Source of the DNA: Bacillus andreraoultii
GTDB taxonomy: Bacteria; Bacillota; Bacilli; Bacillales; Caldibacillaceae
Assembly (NCBI RefSeq): GCF_001244735.1
Contig: NZ_LN868937.1
Location: forward strand, 1,681,797-1,745,796
Reading direction: 5' to 3'
DNA: 64,000 nucleotides
The notes below the pieces were generated by a model that saw only the letters and a list, made by a program, of their open reading frames with translations, did no database searches and was not told where the DNA came from. The translations under genes were made by a program, and so were the position numbers. Positions 34,800 through 43,245 of the stretch are shown piece by piece; the stretch's first letter is position 1, and each line of letters starts with the position of its first letter.

Positions 34800-34881
34800 G
34801 ATTCATTCCCCTTTCATAGGTTAAAGTTTCCTTTTTCTAAGTGATTAGTTAAATGTTATTGTTATCATTGCATCACCTCAC

Positions 34882-34919
34882 TAAAATAAAAACGACCCCT
34901 AAAAAATTTAAGAGGTCGT
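34882..34919 (-). terminator. Riboswitch expression-platform terminator
   Basis: On the minus strand, ACGACCTCT pairs with AGGGGTCGT, followed by TTTTTATTTT. The left arm ACCTCTTA can instead pair with TAAGAGGT at the 3' end of the aptamer, giving the antiterminator. High SAM therefore means termination before the OsmC-like gene. Confidence 0.85.
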
Positions 34920-34944
34920 GTGAATAGTTAAGATATCACTTAAC

Positions 34945-35056
34945 CTCTTATATTTCAGATTTTAAAAAATAAATCTGCTGGAATTGGCACCGTTTGACAT
35001 TGTCAATGGTTGCCGAGGTTTCACAGGGCCAGTCCCTCCACCTCTCTTTATAAGAG
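34945..35056 (-). ncRNA. SAM-I riboswitch (S-box) aptamer
   Basis: The minus strand carries the conserved S-box core. P1 arms are CTCTTATA (35049-35056) and TATAAGAG (34945-34952). The core contains AGAGGTGGAGGGACTGGCCC, then TGAAACCTCGGCAACC and GGTGCCAATTCCAGCAG. These blocks match the SAM-I consensus in order and spacing. The aptamer is followed by an antiterminator/terminator pair, then the OsmC-like, monooxygenase, symporter and 31-residue genes. SAM binding is expected to switch the operon off, so it is on when methionine or sulfur is scarce. Confidence 0.95.
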
Positions 35057-35086
35057 TTAAAAGAATATTTATTTAATTTAGACTCA

Positions 35087-35115
35087 ATTTTAATGAGTTT
35101 ATGCACTGTTGTCAA
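35087..35115 (-). promoter_or_regulatory. Sigma-A promoter for the S-box operon
   Basis: On the minus strand TTGACA (35110-35115) is 17 bases from TAAAAT (35087-35092). Transcription would start about 25 bases before P1 of the riboswitch. Confidence 0.8.
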
Positions 35116-35144
35116 CAGGACTTTTCACCTATGTTAAGAAAATA

Positions 35145-36647
35145 TTAATTTGTCACCGCAACTTTCTCTTCTTTTTTTTGCTTGCTAATCGCTGTATGTG
35201 AAACTTCGACACGTTTTACAAAGAATGAAAGGACGAGTACGATAATATTAATAATGAAAGCGATGAAAAAGGCATGTTGAATACCGACAAGTAATGCTTG
35301 TTTTCCGAGTAATGCAGTGGAGCTTTCTGTTAATGTTGTTGGATCAACGGATGAAAATAACTTTTCGCCCTCACTTTGAGCTCGATTGTTCATAACCGAA
35401 ACGAGAATAGCTGTCCCAATTGAACCAGATACTTGCTGTGCTGTGTTATTCACTGCTGTGCCATGTGGATTTAGCCGATTTGGTAATTGGTTTAGTCCGT
35501 TCGTCATAATTGGCATCATAACCATGGACATTCCGAACATTCGTAACGTGTAAATAGAAATAATATAAGTATAAGTTGAGTCAATTTTTAATTCAGAAAG
35601 TAAATACGTTGATATCGCTGTAAGGGTAAGACCGATTACACCTAATATTCGTGGACCGTATTTGTCAAATAGCTTACCAGTAATTGGTGACATAATCCCC
35701 ATCACAATTGCGCCGGGAAGCATCATTAATCCTGAATCTAAAGGTGAAATTCCTCGAACATTTTGGACATAAGCAGGAGTTAAAATCATCCCGGAAAACA
35801 TGGCGACTGAGTTGACGATAGCAATCACGGATGCTAAAGCAAACATCGGATATTTATAAACACGTAAATCTAATAATGGTTGTTCCATTTTTAACTGGCG
35901 AATGATAAAAATAATTAAAGAAATACCGCCTACAAGTAGTGTTGCCAGCACAATTGAATCATTCCAACCATCAGTACTTGCTGCACTAAATCCATACAAT
36001 AATCCTCCGAAACCAAACGTAGAAAGAATAACAGATAAATAATCAATCGAAGCATTTTTATTTACTTCCATGACATTATCTAATTTCCAAATCGCAAGGA
36101 TAAGACTGATGATGGCAAGTGGAAGAATCATCTCAAATAAAAGGCGCCAATGATAATATTCGACAATATAGCCAGATAATGTTGGTCCAATGGCCGGAGC
36201 AGTAATCATAACGAGACCAAAAACACCCATAGCCGTCCCGCGCTTCTCACGAGGAAAACTGACGAGCATGACATTCATCAATAGTGGCCCCATTACAGAA
36301 GAACCAGCTGCTTGCACCATCCGTCCAGCAAGTAAAACACCGAAATTCGGAGCAAAAGCTGCCATTGCTGTTCCAAGTGTAAATATTGCTGTTGATGTGA
36401 TAAATAAATTGCGGTTTGTAAAGCGGGTAATGAGAAAAGCAGTTGCAGGAATTAACACACCACTAATGAGCATGTAACCTGTTGCGAGCCATTGAACGGT
36501 GGAATAGTTTTTAATGTTTAAGTCTTCCATAATAGAAGGTAGGGCAACGTTCAATAAAGAATTATTTAAGAACGATACAAATGCACCAACAAATAACACC
36601 GTAATCATTAAATATGGTGGTTTTTTTAGTTGTAAATCTTGATCCAT
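35145..36647 (-). CDS. MFS drug exporter, DHA2 (14-helix) family
   Basis: A 500-residue protein with 14 predicted helices of the EmrB/QacA family. Motif A is LITRFTNRNLF. Motif C for antiporters is LVMITAPAIGPTLSGYIV near helix 5. LNNSLLNVALPSIMEDL in helix 1 is the DHA2 signature (motif D1). It exports lipophilic drugs or metabolites with protons in the known members (LmrB, YhcA). It is divergent from a TetR gene that probably represses it. AGGGGAAG precedes the ATG. Confidence 0.88.
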   Translation of the reverse strand: MDQDLQLKKPPYLMITVLFVGAFVSFLNNSLLNVALPSIMEDLNIKNYSTVQWLATGYMLISGVLIPATAFLITRFTNRNLFITSTAIFTLGTAMAAFAPNFGVLLAGRMVQAAGSSVMGPLLMNVMLVSFPREKRGTAMGVFGLVMITAPAIGPTLSGYIVEYYHWRLLFEMILPLAIISLILAIWKLDNVMEVNKNASIDYLSVILSTFGFGGLLYGFSAASTDGWNDSIVLATLLVGGISLIIFIIRQLKMEQPLLDLRVYKYPMFALASVIAIVNSVAMFSGMILTPAYVQNVRGISPLDSGLMMLPGAIVMGIMSPITGKLFDKYGPRILGVIGLTLTAISTYLLSELKIDSTYTYIISIYTLRMFGMSMVMMPIMTNGLNQLPNRLNPHGTAVNNTAQQVSGSIGTAILVSVMNNRAQSEGEKLFSSVDPTTLTESSTALLGKQALLVGIQHAFFIAFIINIIVLVLSFFVKRVEVSHTAISKQKKEEKVAVTN

Positions 36648-36685
36648 AGACTTCCCCTCGATCCAAAATTATTTTCCATTTGCTT

Positions 36686-36714
36686 ATTCTATACTCTTTG
36701 TATATTTCGTGCAA
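36686..36714 (-). promoter_or_regulatory. Promoter of the MFS exporter with candidate TetR operator
   Basis: On the minus strand TTGCAC (36709-36714), 17 bases, TAGAAT (36686-36691). The inverted repeat TATACTCTTTGTATA (36690-36704) fills the spacer, where a bound repressor would block the polymerase. Confidence 0.5.
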
Positions 36715-36796
36715 CTAATTTGAACTAAGGGTATAAGAAATGTTGTTTTTCTTTAAAACTATGATTATACTGACAATAAAAGGTAGTGGAGATTCG

Positions 36797-37672
36797 ATGA
36801 ATAAACGGAAAAGAAAAGTAGCGGATATCGCTTTAAAACTATTTATTGAAAAAGGAATTCAGCAAACTTCGATTCAAGATATTATTGACCATGCGAATAT
36901 TTCTAAAGGAACATTTTACAACTATTTTACATCGAAAAACGACTGTATTGCTGAAATCTTAGAAGGGTTGCGCTATGATGCGAGTCAAATACGAATGGAA
37001 ATGCAAGTGGGAAAAGATGAAAAAAATCGGCAAATATTAATTGAGCAAATTTCTGTTTTAATTAATTTAAATGAAAAAAATAAGTTAAGTGCGTTATTTG
37101 AAGCGATTTTAAACTCAAATGAAACGGAATTAAGAAAACTTGTGCTGCACCACCGGATTTATGAGTTGGAGTGGTTATCAAATCGTTTTATTGAAGTTTA
37201 TGGTGATGAGATTCGAAATTATGCATTTGAACTTTCTATTTTATTTTTTGGTATGATCCAACATATGCTATTTGCTCTTAAAATTACGAATACATCTTAT
37301 TCGATTAATCAATTAGTTGAAATTATTATTACTTACTTAGAAAAGATAAAAGGAGAGATGGTTGAGAAGAAGTTCACATTATTAGATCCAGAATCATTAT
37401 CATATATAAGGACGAAAATAAACCGAAAAGTGTTGTCAAAAGCTGAACTACTTACGATGGCTAAAGATATTGAAACGAAGGCTTCGTTTACGAACGAGCA
37501 ACGGGATTTATTTCATGCAATTTGTGAAGAACTTAACCAGAAACGAACTCGTACGGCTGTTCTTCAATCATTAATTAAACCGTTTCAGCATTCTTTTTCA
37601 ATGACTGAATTAGAGCAGCAAGTACGAATGTTTTGTAACTCTGTATGGTATTTTTTACGAATGGAAGGGTGA
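36797..37672 (+). CDS. TetR-family regulator
   Basis: A 291-residue regulator, longer than the usual 190-210 residues. Residues 1-48 are a canonical TetR DNA-binding domain (VADIALKLFIEKGIQQTSIQDIIDHANISKGTFYNYF). The extended helical C-terminal part is a ligand domain plus an extra segment of about 80 residues. It is divergent from the DHA2 exporter, so it probably senses that pump's substrate. ATG 36797 with GTGGAGA upstream is preferred over 36740. A terminator follows. Confidence 0.88.
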   Translation: MNKRKRKVADIALKLFIEKGIQQTSIQDIIDHANISKGTFYNYFTSKNDCIAEILEGLRYDASQIRMEMQVGKDEKNRQILIEQISVLINLNEKNKLSALFEAILNSNETELRKLVLHHRIYELEWLSNRFIEVYGDEIRNYAFELSILFFGMIQHMLFALKITNTSYSINQLVEIIITYLEKIKGEMVEKKFTLLDPESLSYIRTKINRKVLSKAELLTMAKDIETKASFTNEQRDLFHAICEELNQKRTRTAVLQSLIKPFQHSFSMTELEQQVRMFCNSVWYFLRMEG

Positions 37673-37683
37673 GCTATATGTAA

Positions 37684-37711
37684 ATAAGCCGGATTCATTA
37701 TCCGGCTTTCG
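37684..37711. terminator. Bidirectional terminator between tetR and the DUF2922 gene
   Basis: AAGCCGGAT and ATCCGGCTT flank a short loop, followed by TTCG on the plus strand. It serves convergent genes. Confidence 0.8.
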
Positions 37712-37730
37712 TCTCAAGAGTTAAGCTATG

Positions 37731-37952
37731 TTAATCAAGATCAAAAACTTGAACTGATTGTTCAACTATTTTTGCTTCTTTAATTGATGCAAGCGATGCA
37801 CCATTTGTGGATTGGAAAACATCTAATCCAATAATTGTTTCCATCACATTTTTAATTGTTTCTTCATTTAGATCACTTCTTGGATCATTTACAGTAATAC
37901 GAACAGTTTTCCCGTCTGTAGTTAAAAAGATAAGCTCTAAATTTTTATCCAT
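37731..37952 (-). CDS. DUF2922-family small protein
   Basis: A 73-residue protein starting MDKNLELIFLTTDGKTVRITVNDP, the pattern of DUF2922 proteins, common in Bacillaceae and usually encoded just after a DUF1659 gene, as here. It is soluble and beta-rich, of unknown function. AAGGAGGTC precedes the ATG. The DUF1659 gene lies 29 bases upstream. Confidence 0.8.
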   Translation of the reverse strand: MDKNLELIFLTTDGKTVRITVNDPRSDLNEETIKNVMETIIGLDVFQSTNGASLASIKEAKIVEQSVQVFDLD

Positions 37953-37981
37953 TTTAAATGACCTCCTTCATACCCCAGTTA

Positions 37982-38200
37982 TTATCCATATATTTCCTTT
38001 TTGTCATCTCGCTCAATCGTCTCAAGTGAATAGACGCATAATGATGCGAGAGCTTGTGCTACTTGATAAATCGTTTCATCTGAACTTGTTGACTTTACAT
38101 TGTTGTAGTTTTTCCTTTTGTATGTTGGTTTGCCATCTTGATTTAAACCAGATTGATAAACTAAGTTAAAGTTTGTTTTTACTATTTTCGTAAATTTCAT
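37982..38200 (-). CDS. DUF1659-family small protein
   Basis: A 72-residue protein with the DUF1659 pattern (LVYQSGLNQDGKPTYKRKNYNNVKS, then QVAQALASL). It forms a two-gene unit with the DUF2922 gene. Function unknown. ATG 38200 is chosen because GGAGGTGATAAGG directly precedes it; the in-frame ATG at 38215 is within that site. Confidence 0.8.
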   Translation of the reverse strand: MKFTKIVKTNFNLVYQSGLNQDGKPTYKRKNYNNVKSTSSDETIYQVAQALASLCVYSLETIERDDKKEIYG

Positions 38201-38352
38201 CCTTATCACCTCCATTCACTATAGTTATAGAGGAATCGATATAAAATGGATAAAAAATTTTTCTACATTTAATAAGGGGATAAGAAAGTTCAGGTGTACT
38301 AGCCTTAACGAGACGAGAACAGTAGTTCAGAGGTGATTCTTGATAGCAAAAA

Positions 38353-38377
38353 AAAGAGCCGTACTTATTGAACAGCT
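38353..38377 (-). terminator. Terminator after the BCCT transporter gene
   Basis: On the minus strand GAGCTGT pairs with ACGGCTC (one G-U), followed by eight T. Confidence 0.6.
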
Positions 38378-38394
38378 CCCACATAGTTTTTCTA

Positions 38395-40023
38395 TTATGA
38401 TAAATTTTTTTGTATCGTTACAGGACTCACTTTGTTCGACCCTATTTCTTTTTTTACATGCTTCCCCTTGTTAAGTTTCGCTTCTTTCTGTAATGATGCT
38501 TCTTTCTGTTTATTCGTCTCTTGAATAGGCACGGTTTCATGTCTTAAGTCTTTTACGAATGAAACAATCATGAGAAGAACGATAATAGTAAACGGGAGAG
38601 CGGCAACGAGTGAAGCTGTTTGTAGGCCAGTTAACCCGCTTGATAGTAAAAGAACAGCTGCGATGGAACTTAATAGTACTCCCCAGACAATTCGAATTAA
38701 AAGTGGGGGATTTAGGCTACCATTACTAGACATACTTCCTAAAATATAAACGGCTGAATCTGCTGATGTCACTAAAAAGGTGAGTATTAAAAGCAGTGAA
38801 ACGACAGATAAAATAGTTGATAGTGGAAGTCCCTCAAATGTCGTAAATAATGCGCTCGTAATATCATTATTAACAGCTGCAGCAATTTTTGTCCCTTCAA
38901 ACAAGTCCATATGAAGTGCTGTGCCTCCAAAAATGGCCATCCACACAACAGCGATTGCCGGTGGAGCGACGAGTACTCCAAAAATAAATTCACGAATCGT
39001 TCGTCCTTTTGAAATTCGTGCAATGAATGCCCCGACAAATGGTGACCAAGCAATGACCCATGCCCAATAAAAGACGGTCCATTCCTTCACCCATGTTTCT
39101 CCTGTATACGGGGTAAGCCGCAAACTGTAACTAATAAAGTTAGAGAAATAATCACCTAAAGCGACAGTAAATGTCTCAAGTATAAATACCGTCGGACCTG
39201 CAAAAAAGACGAATAACATGAGGGCGATGGCAACTCCAAGATTAATAGTACTAAGCCATTTAATTCCTTTATCAAGTCCTGTTGAAGAGGAAGTGATAAA
39301 CATAACTGCCATGACGACAATAATAATAAGTTGTGTGCCTGTACCGTTAGAAATACCAAATACAGTGTGTAATCCACCATTCATTTGTGCAACACCAAGC
39401 CCGATTGAAGTTGCAATCCCAATAATTGTTGCTACAATAGCTAGAATATCAATGAGACGTTTCAACGGTTTTACTTGCTTTTTCTTTCCAATGAGTGGTT
39501 CAAGCGATGTGGAAATCAAGCCGTTCTTCTTTTTTCGGAATTGAAAATATGCCATACATAAACCAACGACAGCAAAGACAGACCATTGACTCACACCATA
39601 ATGGAAAAATGAATAATCCATTGCAAGTCGGGCCGCTTCTTCTGAAAGTGGCTTCACATCTTTCATTGGTGGTGTAAAAAAATGCGACATCGGTTCGCCA
39701 ACACCATAGAAGACGAGGGCAATTCCAAATCCAGCGGAAAATAACATACTAATCCAGGCAAACAGAGAGTATTCAGGCTTCTGGTTTTTTCCACCTAATC
39801 GGATTCTGCCATATTTACTAGCAGCCATGTACACGAGAAACACAACAAATATAAACATCGCTAACAAATATAGCCAGCCAAAACTTGAAGCAGTATAATC
39901 ATAGACAGTATTTGCGTATTTAGCAAAGGTGTTAGGGAAAATAGCTCCAATGATAACAAATACAGCAATAAATATAGCGGAAATCCAAAAGACACTATTT
40001 AATTTTTGTTTCGAAAAACTCAT
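38395..40023 (-). CDS. opuD: BCCT-family betaine/choline/carnitine transporter
   Basis: A 542-residue BCCT carrier with 12 helices. The glycine-rich substrate/sodium helix reads MLFSAGFGIALVFYGVGEPMSHF. The signature near helix 8 is TVFYWAWVIAWSPFVGAFIARISKGRTIREFI, carrying the aromatic cage tryptophans. Relatives (OpuD, BetL) take up glycine betaine with Na+ for osmoprotection. The charged C-terminal tail of about 60 residues is long and may be the osmosensing part. Substrate is inferred from the family. ATG 40023 gives the family start; 49 further upstream codons are not family-like. Confidence 0.85.
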   Translation of the reverse strand: MSFSKQKLNSVFWISAIFIAVFVIIGAIFPNTFAKYANTVYDYTASSFGWLYLLAMFIFVVFLVYMAASKYGRIRLGGKNQKPEYSLFAWISMLFSAGFGIALVFYGVGEPMSHFFTPPMKDVKPLSEEAARLAMDYSFFHYGVSQWSVFAVVGLCMAYFQFRKKKNGLISTSLEPLIGKKKQVKPLKRLIDILAIVATIIGIATSIGLGVAQMNGGLHTVFGISNGTGTQLIIIVVMAVMFITSSSTGLDKGIKWLSTINLGVAIALMLFVFFAGPTVFILETFTVALGDYFSNFISYSLRLTPYTGETWVKEWTVFYWAWVIAWSPFVGAFIARISKGRTIREFIFGVLVAPPAIAVVWMAIFGGTALHMDLFEGTKIAAAVNNDITSALFTTFEGLPLSTILSVVSLLLILTFLVTSADSAVYILGSMSSNGSLNPPLLIRIVWGVLLSSIAAVLLLSSGLTGLQTASLVAALPFTIIVLLMIVSFVKDLRHETVPIQETNKQKEASLQKEAKLNKGKHVKKEIGSNKVSPVTIQKNLS

Positions 40024-40572
40024 CAACTCTTCCTTTCCAGATTGATTTTTTTTTCGCATTTGAAATAGATGAAACCACTGATTTTTTTCTGTAAAGGAAA
40101 TAGGCAAATCGTAAATTTGTGTGTATGTTTTTTTCGTGTTTACTAAGAGATTATAAGACAGTGGAAACAAAGATACGAAGGGGGAAAAACCACAGTGAAT
40201 CGCTTATGAGGAACATTTAGATTCAAATAAAAGTGGTTTTCATTGGTTTTAGGCTGGAATTAGTTTTCATATTTTCACAATCTGGCAGTCTCTTTACAGG
40301 GAACGATTGTAAGTTGCGAAAAGCTTACAAGCACCGGATGTTTTTTGTCAATTTGTTCGTAAACTCTTTGAGAAAAAACCCCTTCTTTTTGTAAAAGAGA
40401 CGTTGTGAAATTAGGAAAAGTAATTCTTGAATCGCCTAAAATTTTCTACCTTTTTGATGTCACCTCCTTTGGTTTTTGATTATAACAAAGAACGATATTG
40501 ATTTCCAGCCTAATTAATGAATTTTAAGAATTTTACCCTTTTGTATAAATTGAGATTATATTGATTTTTACT
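40024..40572. other. Long gap between opuD and the sigma-factor gene
   Basis: I found no gene in this stretch. It contains an inverted repeat TTGTAAG/CTTACAA (40307-40330, 10-base loop) and presumably the promoter of opuD, not placed with confidence. Confidence 0.5.
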
Positions 40573-40600
40573 TGTAACTTTTTTGAAACTTAAACGTGGT
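40573..40600 (+). promoter_or_regulatory. ECF-type promoter of the sigma-factor operon
   Basis: TGTAAC (40573-40578), 16 bases, CGTGGT (40595-40600). The AAC and CGT cores and the spacing fit ECF promoters of the sigma-M/W/X type and suggest autoregulation of the gene 21 bases downstream. Confidence 0.6.
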
Positions 40601-40620
40601 TATAGTGAAAGGGGGGCACG

Positions 40621-41121
40621 ATGGAAAGGAATCTTGGTTTAGAAGAAATTTATCAGCTTTACTTTCAAGATGTATATCATTATGTTTTTACCCTTTGTAA
40701 AAATGTTCAATTAACTGAGGATATCGTTCAAGAAACTTTCTATCGCGCTTACTTTTATGTAGAAAGTTATGACGATGAAAAAATAAGACCGTGGTTATTT
40801 AAAGTTGCCTATCATACATTTATTGATTTTTGGCGGAAAGATAAACGAGTCGTGTACGTTGAGGAACCGTTTACCGAAGCAAAAATGTCTCAAAGTGCGG
40901 AAAGTGAATTTTTCACGAAACATGAAATAAATGAATGGTTTCAAGCGGTTCAACGCCTATCAATACAAAAGAGGACTGCTATTGTTCTTAGAGACTATTA
41001 CCATTTTTCATATCAAGAGATTGCAAATGTGTTAGATATGACACTTGCAAATGTTAAGGTAACCATTTTCCGGGCGAGAAATGAAGTACAAAAATATTTG
41101 ACGTCAAGTAATAAGGGATAG
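40621..41121 (+). CDS. ECF RNA polymerase sigma factor, sigma-M-like
   Basis: A 166-residue sigma-70 factor of the ECF group. Region 2 runs from about 8 to 75, with the -10 recognition segment DIVQETFYRAYFYVESYDDEKIRPWLFKVAYHTFIDFWRK. Region 4 is at about 105-160, with the helix-turn-helix YQEIANVLDMTLANVKVTIFRAR. B. subtilis SigM is the closest I recall, but SigV/SigY remain possible. GGGG precedes the ATG. The next gene, 14 bases on, encodes its presumed anti-sigma factor. An ECF promoter upstream suggests positive autoregulation. Confidence 0.88.
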   Translation: MERNLGLEEIYQLYFQDVYHYVFTLCKNVQLTEDIVQETFYRAYFYVESYDDEKIRPWLFKVAYHTFIDFWRKDKRVVYVEEPFTEAKMSQSAESEFFTKHEINEWFQAVQRLSIQKRTAIVLRDYYHFSYQEIANVLDMTLANVKVTIFRARNEVQKYLTSSNKG

Positions 41122-41135
41122 AAGGTGGAGTTGAG

Positions 41136-42347
41136 ATGAATTGTAAAGAGGTTCAGAAGTTAATGGATAACTATTTGGAGGGAAAGTGTAGTGGGGAAGA
41201 GAGTAGAGAAGTCGATAACCATTTAGAAACATGTGGAGAATGTAGAGAATGGTTAGATGGAAAATTAAAGGAACAAGAGAATGTGCTCAAACCGTTAAAT
41301 TCCAGTCCAGAAACGCTAAATATGTCATCGGTGAAAAAACAAAATAAAATTCTTCGCCGAGCAAAGTGGAAAAATCGGATGAATAATGTTTTTACTGTAA
41401 TCGTTAGTTTAATTATATTAATGGTTGTTCTTAGTTTGTTAACGGGGCTATATTATGGGCAGTTTATCGATTCTGATAATAGTAAACTTAATCGGGCAAA
41501 GCAAGCGATGTTAACGACGACAGAGGTGACGATGCCAAATGTAATAGCTAGAGGTGGTGGATCTGCTACGAGTGCATTTTTCACTGCAAGTATGGATTAT
41601 GAACTGTCGAGACAGATAGGTAGGGATACAGAAACAATTGGTGAAATTCATGGGAAAATGTTTTTCAATCAATTAAATATAACGAGAAGTTGGGTGGATG
41701 GAAGTTATGATGTAAAACTAGAATTTTTCTACCCAGCTATTAAAGAAGAGTTATACAAGGAGAATAAAGAGTCTTTAGCAAATGGATTAAGGGAGACTTG
41801 GGGTGCTTTGGATAAATTACCTGAAGGAACGGTTTCGGAACTAGCAATTTCGTTTGATAATCTTTATGATATTGACCAAATAAATAAAATGATGAGTGAC
41901 TATGACATAGATGTAACATGGTTTGCGGTCGATACAGGTGGTTCCAACATGCCGACACTTGATAATTTTCCATTTACTAGTGCAGTTACAGGGATTTGGG
42001 GGTTCAGTCAATATACGCTTTTAGAATTTTCAGGAGAGACTGGATCCGACCGAACGCTTGAAAATCGGCAAGAGGATTATGAAAAGGCATTTAAAAATAT
42101 GTTAACCTTTTTAAATGATAATGAAAAATATGTACAAAATTATTTATGGGACTTAAACAGGGGTGATTTTCAAAAAATGCGTCATTATGTAGATAAAAAC
42201 GGTTTGAAGTGCTATGGGGTGGTTGTAACGGGCCCAACAAAAGAGCTCCTAAAATTCCGTGATAATAAACAGATTACGTACGCTTCTTTAGGGGAAGTCG
42301 ATTTTTGGAATTGGTTTGATCGGAATTTTGGCGGAGAGATGAACTGA
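41136..42347 (+). CDS. Membrane anti-sigma factor (zinc-finger + Sigma_reg domains)
   Basis: A 403-residue protein. Residues 1-40 are a putative anti-sigma zinc finger (C3, H29-x3-C33-x2-C36). One membrane helix follows at about 84-106, then a large extracytoplasmic part resembling the Sigma_reg_N and Sigma_reg_C domains of YhdL-type regulators (FNQLNITRSWVDGSYDVKL; KGMVVTGPT-like VVVTGPTKELLKF). It would hold the upstream sigma factor at the membrane until an envelope signal arrives. The combination of zinc finger and Sigma_reg domains in one chain is worth noting. Terminator at 42381. Confidence 0.82.
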   Translation: MNCKEVQKLMDNYLEGKCSGEESREVDNHLETCGECREWLDGKLKEQENVLKPLNSSPETLNMSSVKKQNKILRRAKWKNRMNNVFTVIVSLIILMVVLSLLTGLYYGQFIDSDNSKLNRAKQAMLTTTEVTMPNVIARGGGSATSAFFTASMDYELSRQIGRDTETIGEIHGKMFFNQLNITRSWVDGSYDVKLEFFYPAIKEELYKENKESLANGLRETWGALDKLPEGTVSELAISFDNLYDIDQINKMMSDYDIDVTWFAVDTGGSNMPTLDNFPFTSAVTGIWGFSQYTLLEFSGETGSDRTLENRQEDYEKAFKNMLTFLNDNEKYVQNYLWDLNRGDFQKMRHYVDKNGLKCYGVVVTGPTKELLKFRDNKQITYASLGEVDFWNWFDRNFGGEMN

Positions 42348-42380
42348 AGCGATAACTAACTGGGGTATGCTACGTAAAAA

Positions 42381-42416
42381 ACTAGAGGCTGCGTATAAAC
42401 GTAACCTCTAGTTTTT
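42381..42416. terminator. Terminator after the anti-sigma gene
   Basis: ACTAGAGG and CCTCTAGT form the stem, followed by TTTTT. The convergent HD-domain gene may share the hairpin. Confidence 0.75.
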
Positions 42417-42448
42417 GTGATTTGGCTCATGAGGAGATGGGAATAGAA

Positions 42449-42988
42449 TTAGCTACTTTGTTTACATACTTTGTATTGGACATATTGATTGATTTTCTTG
42501 TCAAGATTTTGAATTCGAGTAAGGGCAGTTTGGTAGTCAATTTGACGGTAATGGTGTCCTCCACCAGGTTCTTCATCATCCGTATCCGCTTTTGTGACAA
42601 CTTGTTGGAGTGGGTTTAGTTGTAAGTTCCCATCTGGTAAATAGGAATCTGTATGAAGTAGGATTGCCAGGGCGATTTGTTTTGCGTTTTGCAAATCTTC
42701 TCCACAGCGAACGAGAAGTTTATGAGCACGTGCTGCTCCTTTGATCGCGTGAATATCATTCTCTTTATATAAATCGTAATCCCATTTCCCGTCTGTATAC
42801 CATTTATAATGACCGATATCATGTAAGAGTCCGGCCTTTGTTGCTAAATCTGGGTTTACTCCCGTTTGAACAGCAATGGTAAATGCCTTTTCAGCAACCG
42901 AAATCGCATGAGCCATTCCTGACCGACTAACGTACTTTTGAACAATGGGATGGCAATATAATTTTTCTAGTGTAACGAATCGTTCCAT
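42449..42988 (-). CDS. HD-domain phosphohydrolase
   Basis: A 179-residue HD-superfamily protein. The metal ligands are visible: H27 (GMAHAISVAEKAF), H56-D57 (LLHDIGHYKW), a further H in DIHAIKGA, and a late D in VVTKADTDDE. These proteins hydrolyse phosphate esters or nucleotides; the substrate is unknown. GGAGGG precedes the ATG. It is a single-gene unit, convergent with the sigma operon. Confidence 0.82.
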   Translation of the reverse strand: MERFVTLEKLYCHPIVQKYVSRSGMAHAISVAEKAFTIAVQTGVNPDLATKAGLLHDIGHYKWYTDGKWDYDLYKENDIHAIKGAARAHKLLVRCGEDLQNAKQIALAILLHTDSYLPDGNLQLNPLQQVVTKADTDDEEPGGGHHYRQIDYQTALTRIQNLDKKINQYVQYKVCKQSS

Positions 42989-43078
42989 TCATTTCCCTCC
43001 ATCTCTATTTATTTTCCCGTCTATGAGTATATTGTTATATAATTTATCACCTTTTTAACTTGGTTTCAATGGTTTTTT

Positions 43079-43201
43079 ATGGATTTAAATAAAAATGATT
43101 TTAATAAAGAAGTGATGGCGGATAAGTTTGAATTAAAAGAAATGGAAATGTTAATAAATGAATGGAAGGATAGGATTAGAACAAGAAGCAAATCAGTTTA
43201 A
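43079..43201 (+). CDS. Possible 40-residue protein
   Basis: An open frame of 41 codons from ATG 43079 encoding a charged helical peptide with methionine- and glutamate-rich centre. No good ribosome site is seen, and the 3' end overlaps the terminator hairpin of the convergent TM2 gene. It may be chance or a gene relic. Confidence 0.25.
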   Translation: MDLNKNDFNKEVMADKFELKEMEMLINEWKDRIRTRSKSV

Positions 43202-43217
43202 AGATTTGCCTCTTGTT
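43180..43217 (-). terminator. Hairpin after the TM2 gene
   Basis: Arms AACAAGAAGCAAATC and GATTTGCCTCTTGTT pair at 14 of 15 positions around 8 bases, 29 bases after the TM2 gene stop. The T run is weak. Confidence 0.6.
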
Positions 43218-43245
43218 TACTAGTGGGCATAAATCGATAATAAAA

